From Evernia prunastri (taxonomy: Eukaryota > Ascomycota > Lecanoromycetes > Lecanorales > Parmeliaceae), in assembly GCA_003184365.1 (NCBI GenBank), contig NKYR01000062.1, positions 62,001 through 126,000 of the forward strand: DNA of 64,000 nt, read 5' to 3'. Shown here piece by piece: positions 34,233 to 45,074 of the stretch. The first letter of the stretch is position 1. Every line of letters begins with the position of its first letter. The notes beneath the pieces are model-generated. The model was given only the letters and a program-made list of their open reading frames with translations. It was not told the origin of the DNA and ran no database searches. Both the position numbers and the translations under genes were made by a program.

Positions 34233-35359
34233 AAGAGCATGATGGAGAAGGAGGGAGAGCTCGGTGTCAGGCCATGCGCATGCTCCTATCCTGTAGCTGC
34301 ATCGATGCATGTTCCTGATATGGGTCAAAGCTGTAGCCACAGATGGTCTCAGGAAACGTCGAAGCAGCCTTGCTCGCTGCTGTTCTTCTGGCCTCTGCTC
34401 AGAATGGAAGGCAGGTTTATGGAAGTGAAGTAAGCTCTTCAACCTTGAATCATAGAAAATGTGACAGAATTGTTGCTTTTCGGTACCTGCCGTTGTACCA
34501 CGTTCACACACACGACTGCCTCAGGTAATTTTAATGGTGGTCCCGCGCCATGCGTGATGCACGCTGCCACTGAGGGAGAAGGTGGGTGTTTGGATTGGCA
34601 TTGACGAGTTTCAACGTTCTCTTGTCATCAGCAGCAATTATACGGCATACTTTATCCCCGACGCTCACCACATATATCAGTGGTCTTCCTAAAAAGAGAG
34701 AAATGCCTATGCCAATGCCAAGTGTCCGAGTTGAAGAATAGGATGCAGGGTGGCGCTCTATTGCACATGTTGCCTTGCTTCCTCCTATTGACGAATTAAA
34801 AAGTGAATGATGGAATGAATGGAATGAGTGAATGACCGAAGTGAAGTCTTTCTGTTTTCCTATTGTCCTATTGTCCTATTGTCCTTAGCCTTTTCCTATT
34901 GTTGAAATTCAATTCCGCCCGCGGTCAACACGCTAAGGGGATCTTGCCTTCACTTCTTTCCTTAGGTCCTTCACCTCCATTTCCCCTCCCTCCAGTTACT
35001 CTACACCAACTCACTGTTCTACAATCCCCTTCAATCTTGCCTGTTCAGGGGCCGGGTGCTACAAATGAGCATTACCCTTCACTGTGACTTTTTTTCGCAG
35101 GAGCTTCTAACCTTATTTTCACCCAGCCAACCCAAGCATCACCGTCCCATTCATATCTGCAGGCGATTGCAAACTTCAATCAATCAGACCCTCCCTGTCA
35201 TCACCCTGCCAACTTATTCACACTCTTGTCACTTTTCCTCCCTCGTCCTCTTATCTTTCTCGGCTGAGACCAGCATCAACCTAATTGCATCACTTGCACC
35301 CTGTCTTTTCACTTGACACGCCCGCTTCCCCACGAGTTTCTCTACACGCCTCACGCATA
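34233..35359. other. Intergenic with long pyrimidine-rich leader
   Basis: 1.1 kb without supported genes. TATTGTCC is repeated three times at 34860-34884. 34920-35350 is markedly C/T-rich on the plus strand, the leader of the following gene. Confidence 0.5.
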
Positions 35360-36601
35360 ATGGCAAAGAAAAAGTCGACGCCAGCTCGGGGTGCTAAGAA
35401 GGGCCTAATGGGTAAAAAGGCTGAAATCGAAAAATTGAACCAAGAGGCAAAGAAGAACTCTCTTCGTGGCACCAAGCTGCCGCCCGGCAGGGCCGACGTC
35501 CGTCTTCCACCGCTGCAGCCGACCATTCAAATAAATCCACATGAGCCAAGCCGAATGCAACGTAGACAACCCAAGAAGGTCGTCCCGGGCTTGATCCAAA
35601 ATCAGAGAACAAACCTTCTGGGATTCGATCAGCTACATCATCCTGGAAAACCACTTGTATGTCTACCATGTGAACCAAATACAAAACGTGAGCTGAGATA
35701 TCCGCGAAAGGGTCATTTCCCATTCCTCAAGCTTCCTGGAGAGCTCAGAAACAAGATTTACGATTACTGCATCGTAAACCAATACTACGAGATCGGATGG
35801 GTAGACAACAATCATAAGAACAAGAGTCTGACCTATCGACTACCCAGGCTAGGTAGAGCTGACGGACTCCACCTTGAATCGGGTGCTGCCAGACGCCGTC
35901 GCCAGCTTGACTGTTCCCGGCGTGCACCCTGTCAGAAAAGATTGGCAGAGGGTGCTATCAATCCTGGCCCTGCTGCACTTCTCTCCGTCTGCAGTAAAAT
36001 ACATAACGAAGCATGCACAGTCTTCTACTCAAATTCGACCTTCACGTTTCACGGCCTGGGCGTCCTTCGCCAGTTCTTGAACAACCTCTCCCCAATTGCG
36101 ACGGAAGCCTTGTCTCGACTTGTGATCAACTATCGCGCATACGGCGAACCAAACCGCACTGAAGACCGAATTTGGAAAGTGAAACACGACCGGCTATGGG
36201 AGGACTTGTGCTGGCGCATCGCAGACCAGTGCACTTCGCTGACTCATCTCTCACTCGATCTCACGCTGAACAAGTCCCCTCTTTGCTTCGCGCCATTTGA
36301 TCTCCTGAACAAGGCAGGGATCGGTGCTCAATGGATCAAACCCTTATGGGCGTTTCAAGATGCGGGGATCCAACGATGCTGGGTGCGTTTGCACTGCTTG
36401 AGCAAAGATAGCTCTGTCTTGGAGGTCGAGAGTTGGAAGGTAAGGAAGGAGATTCTCGGAGCTTCATGGAACGAAGAGGCGGAAGCCCAACGTGATGCTT
36501 ACGGGTTCGAGAAGCGCCAGGTTGGCGAAATCGAAGCCAAGAAAGACATGGTGCTCAAGATTTTGGTCGATGGAGACCTGGAGGGTGCCTTAGAGGGATA
36601 A
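35360..36601 (+). CDS. 2EXR/DUF7730-like fungal protein, 413 aa
   Basis: Single exon. Starts MAKKKSTPARGAKKGLMGKK, a strongly basic N-terminus. The core reads FPFLKLPGELRNKIYDYCIV and LLSVCSKIHNEACTVFYSNS, the paired motif of the very large fungal F-box-like 2EXR/DUF7730 group, whose functions are mostly unknown. The rest alternates helices with conserved tryptophans. The ATG at 35360 was chosen because the upstream open frame has no ATG-supported peptide. Convergent with the kinesin gene. Confidence 0.8.
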   Translation: MAKKKSTPARGAKKGLMGKKAEIEKLNQEAKKNSLRGTKLPPGRADVRLPPLQPTIQINPHEPSRMQRRQPKKVVPGLIQNQRTNLLGFDQLHHPGKPLVCLPCEPNTKRELRYPRKGHFPFLKLPGELRNKIYDYCIVNQYYEIGWVDNNHKNKSLTYRLPRLGRADGLHLESGAARRRRQLDCSRRAPCQKRLAEGAINPGPAALLSVCSKIHNEACTVFYSNSTFTFHGLGVLRQFLNNLSPIATEALSRLVINYRAYGEPNRTEDRIWKVKHDRLWEDLCWRIADQCTSLTHLSLDLTLNKSPLCFAPFDLLNKAGIGAQWIKPLWAFQDAGIQRCWVRLHCLSKDSSVLEVESWKVRKEILGASWNEEAEAQRDAYGFEKRQVGEIEAKKDMVLKILVDGDLEGALEG

Positions 36602-37373
36602 GAGACGGCACATTCATCATTCATGGTCATAGACGATGCTTGTTTTCCTTTTTCCTTTCCTTGAGGCTTTTAGAGGGGAGTTTTGGTTAGGAAAAGTCTA
36701 TCGGCCTGTTCCAAGTCCTTTGTTCATACGACACTGTCCGCAGAATAGCTTGAACGGGGAGCAACGGAGGTCCGTATGATGGATCTCAACTGGAAGCCAG
36801 GAGGGAAAAGTCTAGGCCGATTGGATCAGGGTCTACGATTCCTGTTGGTCCATTTGCTCAGCAGCATGCACATAACATTCGATCAAATTGAACATTGACT
36901 ATCATACATACATCATTACATAGATCTAGCTGTCAAGAAACAAAAAATCATCAAAAATCAAAAATCAGACATTGAATAAGAGTGATCACAGTGCACTCTT
37001 CCCTACCGACTCCGCCGTGCAGTGCCTCTACATGCTAAACATCTTGACGGAGCCTTGCGTACACATTGTGATAGCCTGTCCGTGTCGATAGTTGCGAAAG
37101 ACTGGCAGATGGCCATGTTACTCGAGACAAAGTGATAGATACCATTCATGATCTTCAACACGTTTGCTTTCGTCGCTGTTGTTGATGATAAAGAGGCTTA
37201 CAGGAGACTTTTGCATGCTACACCATTATAGTACAATTTCCCATGCACGGCCACCTCCATCGCTTTGGGGTATCTGGAGGCAAAAGACCGGAAACGAAAA
37301 CGCCGAGGGATGAAAAATGTGGAGGAAGTGAACACGCCGCCCGACCTTTCCTGAGACGCCCTTTCTCCTACGG
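36602..37373. other. Intergenic between convergent genes
   Basis: 770 bp of 3' flanks for the 2EXR-like gene and the kinesin; no gene, repeat or RNA seen. Confidence 0.5.
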
Positions 37374-40300
37374 TCACGACTCGGCTTCTGAGATGGTCGA
37401 GATGGGCCTCAGTGTCGCAGCCAAGGCGCCAACACTGGGTATCCCACTCAAGCTCTCCTTTCTCCTTTCTTGCAGAGGTCTCACCATCCCGTTAGCCCCT
37501 ATGACCACTCCTCCAGTCTGGACTCGATCATTGATCATGCTGTCGAGGATCTTTGTCATCTCGTCGATACTCCTCCTCTTCATGTCCTTTTCCTTTTCCT
37601 TGTACTGTACGGGGCTGCTAGGTGAGAGCAGCTGCACGGGGCTTACGGGAGAGGTAAAGGAGACCCCGTTGCCGCCGCTGTTACCACTGCCACCGCTGTC
37701 TTTGCTCTGATGCTGGCTTTCCTTGCGGATTTCTGGCGACAGAGGCTCCGATGCGAAATCTGCAGTGTCACGATGGCGAGCAGCAGATCGAAGAGCATTG
37801 ACCATCCGATCTTTGTCATCCAGTCGCGCACGCAAGTCGGCAATCTCGGCGTCTTTTTCTCGTAAGACTTCTGTTGTGCTGGAACTTTCTTCGATTAAGC
37901 CCTGCTTCTTTTGCGAGATTGGCGAACCCAGAGCGGATGATTTCGAGTGACTGGATCGCCGGGCTTGCAGCAAGCGCTTCTCCAGAGTTGAGATGTACCT
38001 GTTCTTATCGGCCAGATCCGCTCGAAGGGCGCGTATATGTGCTCTTGATGTCGCAGTACCATCTCCAAATTCGCCTGCCGAATCTTCTTCGTTGCCCAGC
38101 GAAGATACGGGCGAGTACTGCTCGTCGCTTTCTTTCCCAGCCGCTGTGATGGTGGAGCCACCGGACACTGTCCGTTGCAGGGACGGTGTAGCTCCTCCGA
38201 GTGTCGACTGGCTTCCTGATGGCCGCAGAGACCGCAATGTCTTCGTAGACATTTCGTTCCTGTGATTCGTTGAAAGTGATGGGTGCATGCTCATGGATGA
38301 CATTTTGCCATTTTTGTTGACACCGGATGATTTGGAAGACAGTATTAAGCGATTGAGATGCTCGATACGGTCGTTCAAAGCCGTTCTTGCGAGTTGCATC
38401 TCGAGCATCTGCTCTTCTCGTCTTTGTTCTGCTTCCCTCTCAAACTGCTTCTCTTCAAAGTCGAACGGTCTTTCCTCTCTGCCTTCGTGGGCCTTTTTCT
38501 GGCTGTCGAGTTCATTCCGCAGGCTCTGTATTTCCATTCGATATCGCTCGAGGAGCACCCTGCTTCCTGCATCCGTACCGCTGCCAAGTGCCTCTTCTGC
38601 TTTCTTTGCATGGCTAACTATGTTGTTCTTTGCCCTTGCCGCAAACTTCAAGGTATTTAGGGTCTCACCAGCATGTCCATTAGCTGTGGTCACACTCCCG
38701 AAGGACCCAAGCTGAATGGTGCAGAGGATGCTGACCAATGAATCTCCTGACAAGGCTGGCTGCAGTAGTCGAGTAAGTTTGCTGTCTCGATACGGCAAAT
38801 GCTTGCCATCTTTATCTGTGGGATTGCCGCTGGAGTCCTTATCACCCGAAAGCCTTGCAATGACGGTGCCGAGCGTCAGCAGACTTTTGTTGATGTGGGC
38901 GCCCTCAGTTCTTCGCTCCTTGTTTTCTGCTGCCCTCTCAGAGCCAGCCAAATCAATCATGCTCAATGTGGACACCCGAACGCCTCCAGGCATGAGAGGG
39001 GCCCGTTTGTCGTTCAGCTCTTTCGCGCCCCACGGCGCACGCTCCCGACTTTCCACAACAATTTGAACCACAGCGTGACTACGGGAGCTTTGAGCGTTGT
39101 ATTGAGTGCTTCTAGTCCTCCTGGACTGATCGCCTCGAGCAATTACTCGAAGCAATTGAGTCGGACTCTGCACGATCTCTTCTTTCAATGGACTGGCAAA
39201 AACCCCTCGTTTTGGGTCCTCACGAAGTTTGATTTCTTCAGGCTGTGGCGACCCTGGTCCAATGCCGGCTTCCACCGGCGGCTTCAACAGATCATGAATT
39301 CTCTCGTTATAGATTTCTAGGTAGCTGACTCGTAATAAGAATTCTCGATGCGGTGTTTCGCGAATGAAAGAGAATATGTCGGTTATAGCTAGTGGTATCA
39401 CCCCAGGTGATGTTGCGGTTCCTTGCATGGAGAAAGTTTTGCCAGTGCCGGTCATACCGTAAGCAAACACTGTTCCGTGGTAACCCTCCATTACACGGCG
39501 TACAAGTCGTTTAGCTGATGCATCATAGACCTTGTGATTTTGATCGTAAGGCGCGAACACATTATCTGCCTCGATGTAAGCAGCGTTCTCGAATACTATC
39601 AATCAACCAAACAGGTAGGTAGATAGTCTTCAGTGACAATAAGTGACAATTGATATCAGCTCCCAAGGTCGGCGATTGCTCTCGCAGTATGCGAAAGGCA
39701 CTGCCTAAACATCTGTGATTGGAGGTGTTGCAACGAAAAACCCCCCAGCTTACCATAGTAATAGTCCCCACCCTCTCTCCCTCTGTAAGCCACGAGAGAC
39801 TGCCGGCTGTCCACCATCCAATCCTTATCTGACGACTTTTCTGCAGCTGCATCGGGTCGTACACGCACGCTTACAATCACATTGCCCTTCCCTTCGTGCT
39901 CCCTTCGACCCGAATCCCTCCTCTTGCTTCCCTCCTTTTTGCTGACATGCCCCTCTTCCCTGACCCTCTTGTCATCTGTGTCTTCGAACGTTGTTGCTGA
40001 AGTAGAGTAAGACCCTTGGGCAGAAGAACTTCGGCTGTGCGGTGGTGACCGCAGACTGGCGAGATCATTTGACACTCTTGCATCTGAAATACTGGATATT
40101 GCTTTGCCATCCCCACTTCCGTTCAGAAGAGTAGGGATTGGGCCTCCGGTGTACATTTGACCAAGCCCATCTGTTGACGCCTTCGTTTTTAGTCTTTTGA
40201 TTCTCAAGCTACTGGCCCCCGTATCACCTCCGTCTTTACTATGTGCGGTTACTTCGGATATCAACGAATGCGTGGCCGTTGAGTATTTGCTGTCGATACC

Positions 40301-40645
40301 AGTTCTCCTGACTTTAGGAGGTTGGGGAAAATTTGCAATGCTGACAGAGCGTCGGATCTCTTTGTCTGTCGAAGAATCTTCCGCTTCTTTTTGAGCCTGG
40401 CCGGTTGAATTGGAGCGCAGGGTTGGAGTCTTCGGACTAGAATTCGCGTGGCTGTTGCTGGGAGAGGTAGAAGGTTGAACGATCCTGGAAGGGACGTTGA
40501 GAGCGATTTTAGAGGCCGTTGGAGGGGCCGATTGTTGCCGAGGGGCTTCAGAGACAGTCAAAGGAGTTCGTAACCTCGACAACGGCAACTGAGGAAGAGC
40601 AGTGGTTGGTGGGGGGAGGTTCGGTCGGGTCATGTTGACCTCCAT
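37374..40645 (-). CDS. kipA: Kinesin-7 (KipA/Kip2/Tea2 type), 1027 aa
   Basis: Plus-end microtubule motor that in other filamentous fungi carries cell-end markers and keeps hyphae growing straight. Exons (coding order): 40645-39754 and 39565-37374, with a 188-bp intron whose downstream CAG acceptor gives the conserved GGDYYYDNVFAPYDQNHKVY junction. A TAG 30 bp upstream at 39596 would add ten residues in frame. The N-terminal 290 residues are basic and Ser-rich. Motor motifs: NVIVSVRVRP, P-loop GMTGTGKT, NAQSSRSHA, LSMIDLAGSERA, LPYRDSKLTRLLQPALSGDS. Coiled coil follows (LERYRMEIQSLRNELDSQKK), then a disordered tail. The close motor match and layout favour kinesin-7. Confidence 0.92.
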
Positions 40646-42366
40646 GTTTGCAAGTTGCGAACAATTGCGTATCCTTTGGGTAGGGGGGACAAAGCGAAAA
40701 AGAGGACGCAGAGTCCTTGATGGAGGGGGGGATTTAAGGGGACTCGTCAATCCATGCCCGTCTACTCATGCACGTTACCTGAAGAGGGTCCAGTCGGAGA
40801 ATTTTAGTGCTGTCGCAGCGACGGATTGTTCAGAAGGGACGGCTAGGAATGGTAAGGGAATGTACTCTACTCGTCCTGTGTAGCCGGGGGAGACTTGGCA
40901 AGACCAATTGCGAAGAATGTGGTATACCGACTGCGAGCTCGAGTATTGGACGACCTGGGTTCAGAGGATGGAAGATGGGTCGGAAAGGATGACGGGGAAT
41001 TTGGAAAGAGTTGGTCTTGAGATGCTGGTGTTTTGGAGACCCCGCGATGTTTCAGAGACGGCAGCATTCCTCCTTGCCCCCTTCAGGACGAAAGCAGAGA
41101 GGAATTGGGCAAGTAGGGCAGCAGAGCAGTAGGGGACACTGAGAGAAGGTTACTTTTACTCAATTCTTCAATCATATATAGGTATATAGGTAGTACATAA
41201 AGTGTCTTAATATTACATGTGATTTGCTTTTTGAATAAATCTATGGGTACTGTATAACTGTATAGTATGACCTTTGAAAGAAAAGAATAGGTTCAAGGTA
41301 GACAGACAGACACACCTAATTATATTCGATTTATTAATATAGTAATTAAGTTATTGTTTAAATTTATTTATTATTCTCATACAATTATAGTATTAATGAC
41401 AAGCTCTTATAGAGTACAGACAAGCTCACCAAGCTCTCCAACTAAAAAATTCCAATAGAGTGCTGACCAGAGTTGGGGTCAGAATGAGGCAGGGTCCACT
41501 GCTTGTCCGTCTGGCAACGTCCGCCACCTGCATCTGCATTATGCTTCCCGACACACTAAAGCACAGAAAGTACTTTACTTGTTACCGGGAAAGGGGGGGA
41601 GGGGGGGGTTGGAGAAGAAGGGAAATAGGGAAAAGGGGCTTGATTCGCTCAGGGGGAAAGCATCACATCACACTATCACACCACACAATAATCGATAACT
41701 CAACGCAAGTCACAATAAACTTACATCACAGATATTCACAGCCCCTTGAGCGGACATTGTTCTTCTCATTGGTTCGACCCCCGTCTTATCCAAACATCAA
41801 TGGAATTTAGTAATGAGAACAAGGACTCATCACACATCCAGGAAGACCTCTATTCTTTCCATCTTCCGGGCGCCATTCTCATCAAAATCCAGAGTATATA
41901 AAAGATGAATTACCCGATGATTTCTTTACCAGTGTTCGACTTGTCGCGAATCTCGGGACAGAGGGAGCTGGGAGATGTCAGAACGTAAAAGGTTCGTGCA
42001 CGGAGTGGACTCCGCTTGCTATGGAACATGTTGCCCCTTTCCTTGTCTCCACTATATGTAGCGCCTCAGGGAAATTTAGCCTTGACAGGCCTCAAACAAC
42101 GGCGTTGCGTTTCCTGGCTCCCCTTGACTTCGATTGTTATCTTTGGCGACATCCAGCGATAAATATTGCTATGCGATATGCCGAGCAATCAGCAACTTTG
42201 GTCCAGCACTTGAATTGAAGAAGCTACGATCGAGGGATTGCCCAAGCTTCTAGTCCCCGGCCTAGCGTATCCAGATTCAAGAGGCTCAAAAAGCAAAAAT
42301 AGGTGCCGCAAAAGGCATGGTGTCAGACAGACTGAAGCTGAGCGTGAGAGTGTAACCGTGATCTAA
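40646..42366. other. Intergenic, AT-rich in the middle
   Basis: 1.7 kb between the kinesin promoter and the KIN28 3' end. 41160-41400 is AT-rich with TATAGGTA units. 41590-41620 has a G-run. Open frames at 40602-41132 plus are antisense or flank sequence without domain support. Confidence 0.5.
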
Positions 42367-43584
42367 TCATGACTTGGCGGCACCAAAGTTGAGCTTCCTT
42401 GCCACTTTGTCACCGCGACCGTCTTCAATCTCACCTCCTCTCCTCTTCAGATCGTCGCCCATCCTTTCCGGTCCCCCACCCTTCTTCGGGAGATCCTCCT
42501 TCGCAGTGGGTCGTGGATCGGTTGACCACCACTTATGCTCGAGCATCTGACGTGCCGTGCACCGTTTCCGAGGATCCAAGGCGAGCATAGACATCAACAG
42601 ATCAACTCCCACAGGCCCTGCCGTGCCGAATCTAGACAAGTAGAAATCTTTGCCGCGCACTGGTATCGTCGTAGCTTTATCGTACTTCAAGAACCCTTCG
42701 AGCTTAGACACACCCGGCCAGTTCTCCTCTGTCGGAGTGCCAATTGCGTTACAAATCAGTTCAAGCTGATGCACGTCCGTGTTCCCAGCAAGAAAAGGAA
42801 AGCGTAGGATGAGTTCAGCGAAAACCGTTCCCATTGACCATACATCGACTGCGCCAGAGTAAAATCTTGCCCCAAATAGTAGCTCTGGAGGTCGATACCA
42901 TCGTGTGATGACCTGGTAAGTCATGGGCCGGTAAGGGTCCGAGAATGATCTCGCCAGCCCGAAATCAGCAAGCTTGATTTCTCCGTCTGCTGCTATGAGA
43001 AGGTTGTTTGGCTTGATATCGCGATGTAGCACGAAATTCTCGTGGCAAAACCACACAGCACGGCCCAGCATGCCCATCCAAGCTTTGACCTCAGCCGTGC
43101 CGTAGCGGATACCCTCACTGTCTTTGATGAGCATTTCGAGATCCCCCAAGGGTAAATACTCGAGTACGAGATTGAGGTTTTGGTTTTTGGAGGAAAAAAC
43201 AGCATGCAGTGCAATGATGTTTGGATGTGAAAGCTCTTGAAGATACTTGACTTCTCTGATAGCGTCCATAGACAAGCCATCACGATACTCGGTGTTGACC
43301 TTGATCTTCTTGATTGCCAGTAGGGACGAGGGGTCTGCTTTCAAGTGTCCCAAATATACTATGGCGTAAGTGCCTTCTCCAAGCTTCTTGTCCTTGACGT
43401 ATTTTTGCCTGGTCTCGTCATTCAATCGTTCTGCTAACTCATGCACCTTTTCTGGCCCAGGAGGAGAACCATTCTGGGCCCTCGAGATGGAGGCGGTGCG
43501 AACAGCCAAAGATTTGGCTTTGGTGGCAGTGACCTTTATGTTGGATGTAGTATCATCGTATGTGACTACGGGCGATATTGCCAT
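42367..43584 (-). CDS. KIN28: Cyclin-dependent kinase of TFIIH (Kin28/CDK7), 405 aa
   Basis: Phosphorylates RNA polymerase II CTD Ser5 as part of TFIIH. Single exon. Gly-rich loop LGEGTYAIVYLG, catalytic Lys in LAIKKIKV, C-helix RDGLSMDAIREVKYLQE (CDK7-like rather than PSTAIRE), HRDIKPNN, DFGLARS, T-loop PMTYQVITRWYRPPELLFGA and the CDK7-type GARFYSGAVDVWSMGTVFAE. The canonical RAPE is RPPE here. A 60-residue N-terminal extension and a basic C-terminal tail (KRRGGEIEDGRGDKVARKL) flank the kinase. Confidence 0.93.
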   Translation of the reverse strand: MAISPVVTYDDTTSNIKVTATKAKSLAVRTASISRAQNGSPPGPEKVHELAERLNDETRQKYVKDKKLGEGTYAIVYLGHLKADPSSLLAIKKIKVNTEYRDGLSMDAIREVKYLQELSHPNIIALHAVFSSKNQNLNLVLEYLPLGDLEMLIKDSEGIRYGTAEVKAWMGMLGRAVWFCHENFVLHRDIKPNNLLIAADGEIKLADFGLARSFSDPYRPMTYQVITRWYRPPELLFGARFYSGAVDVWSMGTVFAELILRFPFLAGNTDVHQLELICNAIGTPTEENWPGVSKLEGFLKYDKATTIPVRGKDFYLSRFGTAGPVGVDLLMSMLALDPRKRCTARQMLEHKWWSTDPRPTAKEDLPKKGGGPERMGDDLKRRGGEIEDGRGDKVARKLNFGAAKS

Positions 43585-44103
43585 GGTTGCTTGTCGTAAA
43601 CAGACCTTGCATAGTCTCTCAGAGCTCCACTAGGTTTTATGTAGGCAGGAGAGATTTTTTTGGGTACCTGCAATTGACTCATCACGCAGCAATTGTAGCT
43701 TTGGCGCTAGCGGCAATGGCATGCTTAGCGCATGAAACAATACGATTAGTAGGAGCAAAAATACATAGATTAACAAAGAAGAAATCCTATGTCTACGAGA
43801 CAATCACGCTAGATATGGGGAATTGTGTGTCTCTTAAGGATAAGAACCGTTTATTTCATTCAATCTTATCATAGCTAAAGAAAACTGGTGGGTGTGTTGT
43901 TGGTTTTCCTTCGTGGTAGACTTGAGAGACTTCATCTGCGAGTAGTGAATAGTGAAAAGGAAGCTGATGGTTACCTTATGTTCGTATTAACACTTAGCGT
44001 TGGCTGAGGTTAATGGCAAGTATCAGAACTACCTTGTCTCCTTGCAACCTGAAAGCTCCGACTATAGCCATAAAGTACAGATACAATTGCGCCTGTCTCT
44101 ATC
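43585..44103. other. Divergent promoter KIN28 / FYV4
   Basis: 519 bp between divergent starts; no distinctive elements recognised. Confidence 0.45.
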
Positions 44104-44841
44104 ATGATTGTCCGAAGCCTACCAGTCCCCTTACTACCATCGACACTTCAGTACGTCCTCCTAAAATCACAACCTTCGCAGTGCATCCGCCGTCTCCACG
44201 CTCGATCCGCCGCTTCTCAACCCCCAGTTCCTCAGCCCACGCCCTTTGTTCCCGACGCCTCCACCTTTCTCAAACTCATCGGCCGCAACCTCTCGCAACA
44301 TGGCGGAAAGATACCCACGTGGCAATCTCTATTTTCCCTTACGTCAAACCAACTCCGTGAATTAGGCGTTGAGCCAGCTCGAACGCGACGGTACCTGCTC
44401 TGGTGGAGGGATAGATTCAGGAAAGGCATCTTTGGTGTGGGCGGAGATCTCAAGAATGTCAAGGACGGGGGCGCGGAGCTCCGTGTTGTCGAAGTTCCCA
44501 TCGCTAGAGCCGCGATCCCCCAGTCCAAAGGCACGAGTGCACCGATTGGCATACAAATGACGAAGAGGATGATTGTTAACGCGCCACCAGAGGTCGTAGA
44601 AACGGCCTCATCATTACAGCAGTTGAGACCAGTAGACGGCATGAAAGTGGTTGGCGTACGCACGATAGTGGGACCATATGTGCAGCCCGTGAAGGGGACG
44701 CGTGGAAGTGTGGCAACGATCAAGGTGCAGGAAGGCATGTGGGAGGTCAGGAGAGGGGTAAAGGTGGATGGCGGAGAGAGGAGAAAAGTACAGGTCAGGC
44801 GGAAGAGATTGCTGGAGGAGAGGAGAACGAGTAGGAAATAG
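44104..44841 (+). CDS. FYV4: Mitochondrial small ribosomal subunit protein mS41 (Fyv4, IGR motif), 245 aa
   Basis: The N-terminal about 35 residues are basic and lack acids, as in a presequence (MIVRSLPVPLLPSTLQYVLL...RRLHARSAA). The IGR domain follows at about residues 50-95: FVPDASTFLKLIGRNLSQHG, KIPTWQSLFSLTSNQLRELG. Then VEPARTRRYLLWWRDRFRKG and a basic C-terminus. This is the fungal mS41/Fyv4 layout. Single exon. An alternative longer open frame from 44013 is out of frame with the domain. Confidence 0.88.
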   Translation: MIVRSLPVPLLPSTLQYVLLKSQPSQCIRRLHARSAASQPPVPQPTPFVPDASTFLKLIGRNLSQHGGKIPTWQSLFSLTSNQLRELGVEPARTRRYLLWWRDRFRKGIFGVGGDLKNVKDGGAELRVVEVPIARAAIPQSKGTSAPIGIQMTKRMIVNAPPEVVETASSLQQLRPVDGMKVVGVRTIVGPYVQPVKGTRGSVATIKVQEGMWEVRRGVKVDGGERRKVQVRRKRLLEERRTSRK

Positions 44842-45074
44842 GGGGTAGCGGAAACATGGGTTGTAGGATAGCTGCTTGTTCTTTGGACAGTCACCACAAG
44901 AGCAGGTGTCGTGACTGTACTTCGTTGGGACAAGGAGATGTTCCTTCGTTATCGTTGGCTTGTGCCGATCTAAAACCATTTCTACCTGGACTTGGTGATC
45001 ACACCGTTTAAGCCGCTTCAGGTGATAGCATGCTAAATCCAAACGAACTCGCTTGGAGGATCAAACAATCGACC

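Noticed and set aside
39566..39595. Upstream TAG acceptor for the kinesin intron adding ten residues
   Set aside because: In frame but it inserts VFENAAYIEA into the conserved GGDYYYDNVFAP stretch of the motor; the downstream CAG restores the family sequence.
40602..41132. Plus-strand open frames opposite the kinesin 5' end
   Set aside because: Antisense to coding or leader sequence with no domain; composition follows the kinesin N-terminal low-complexity region.
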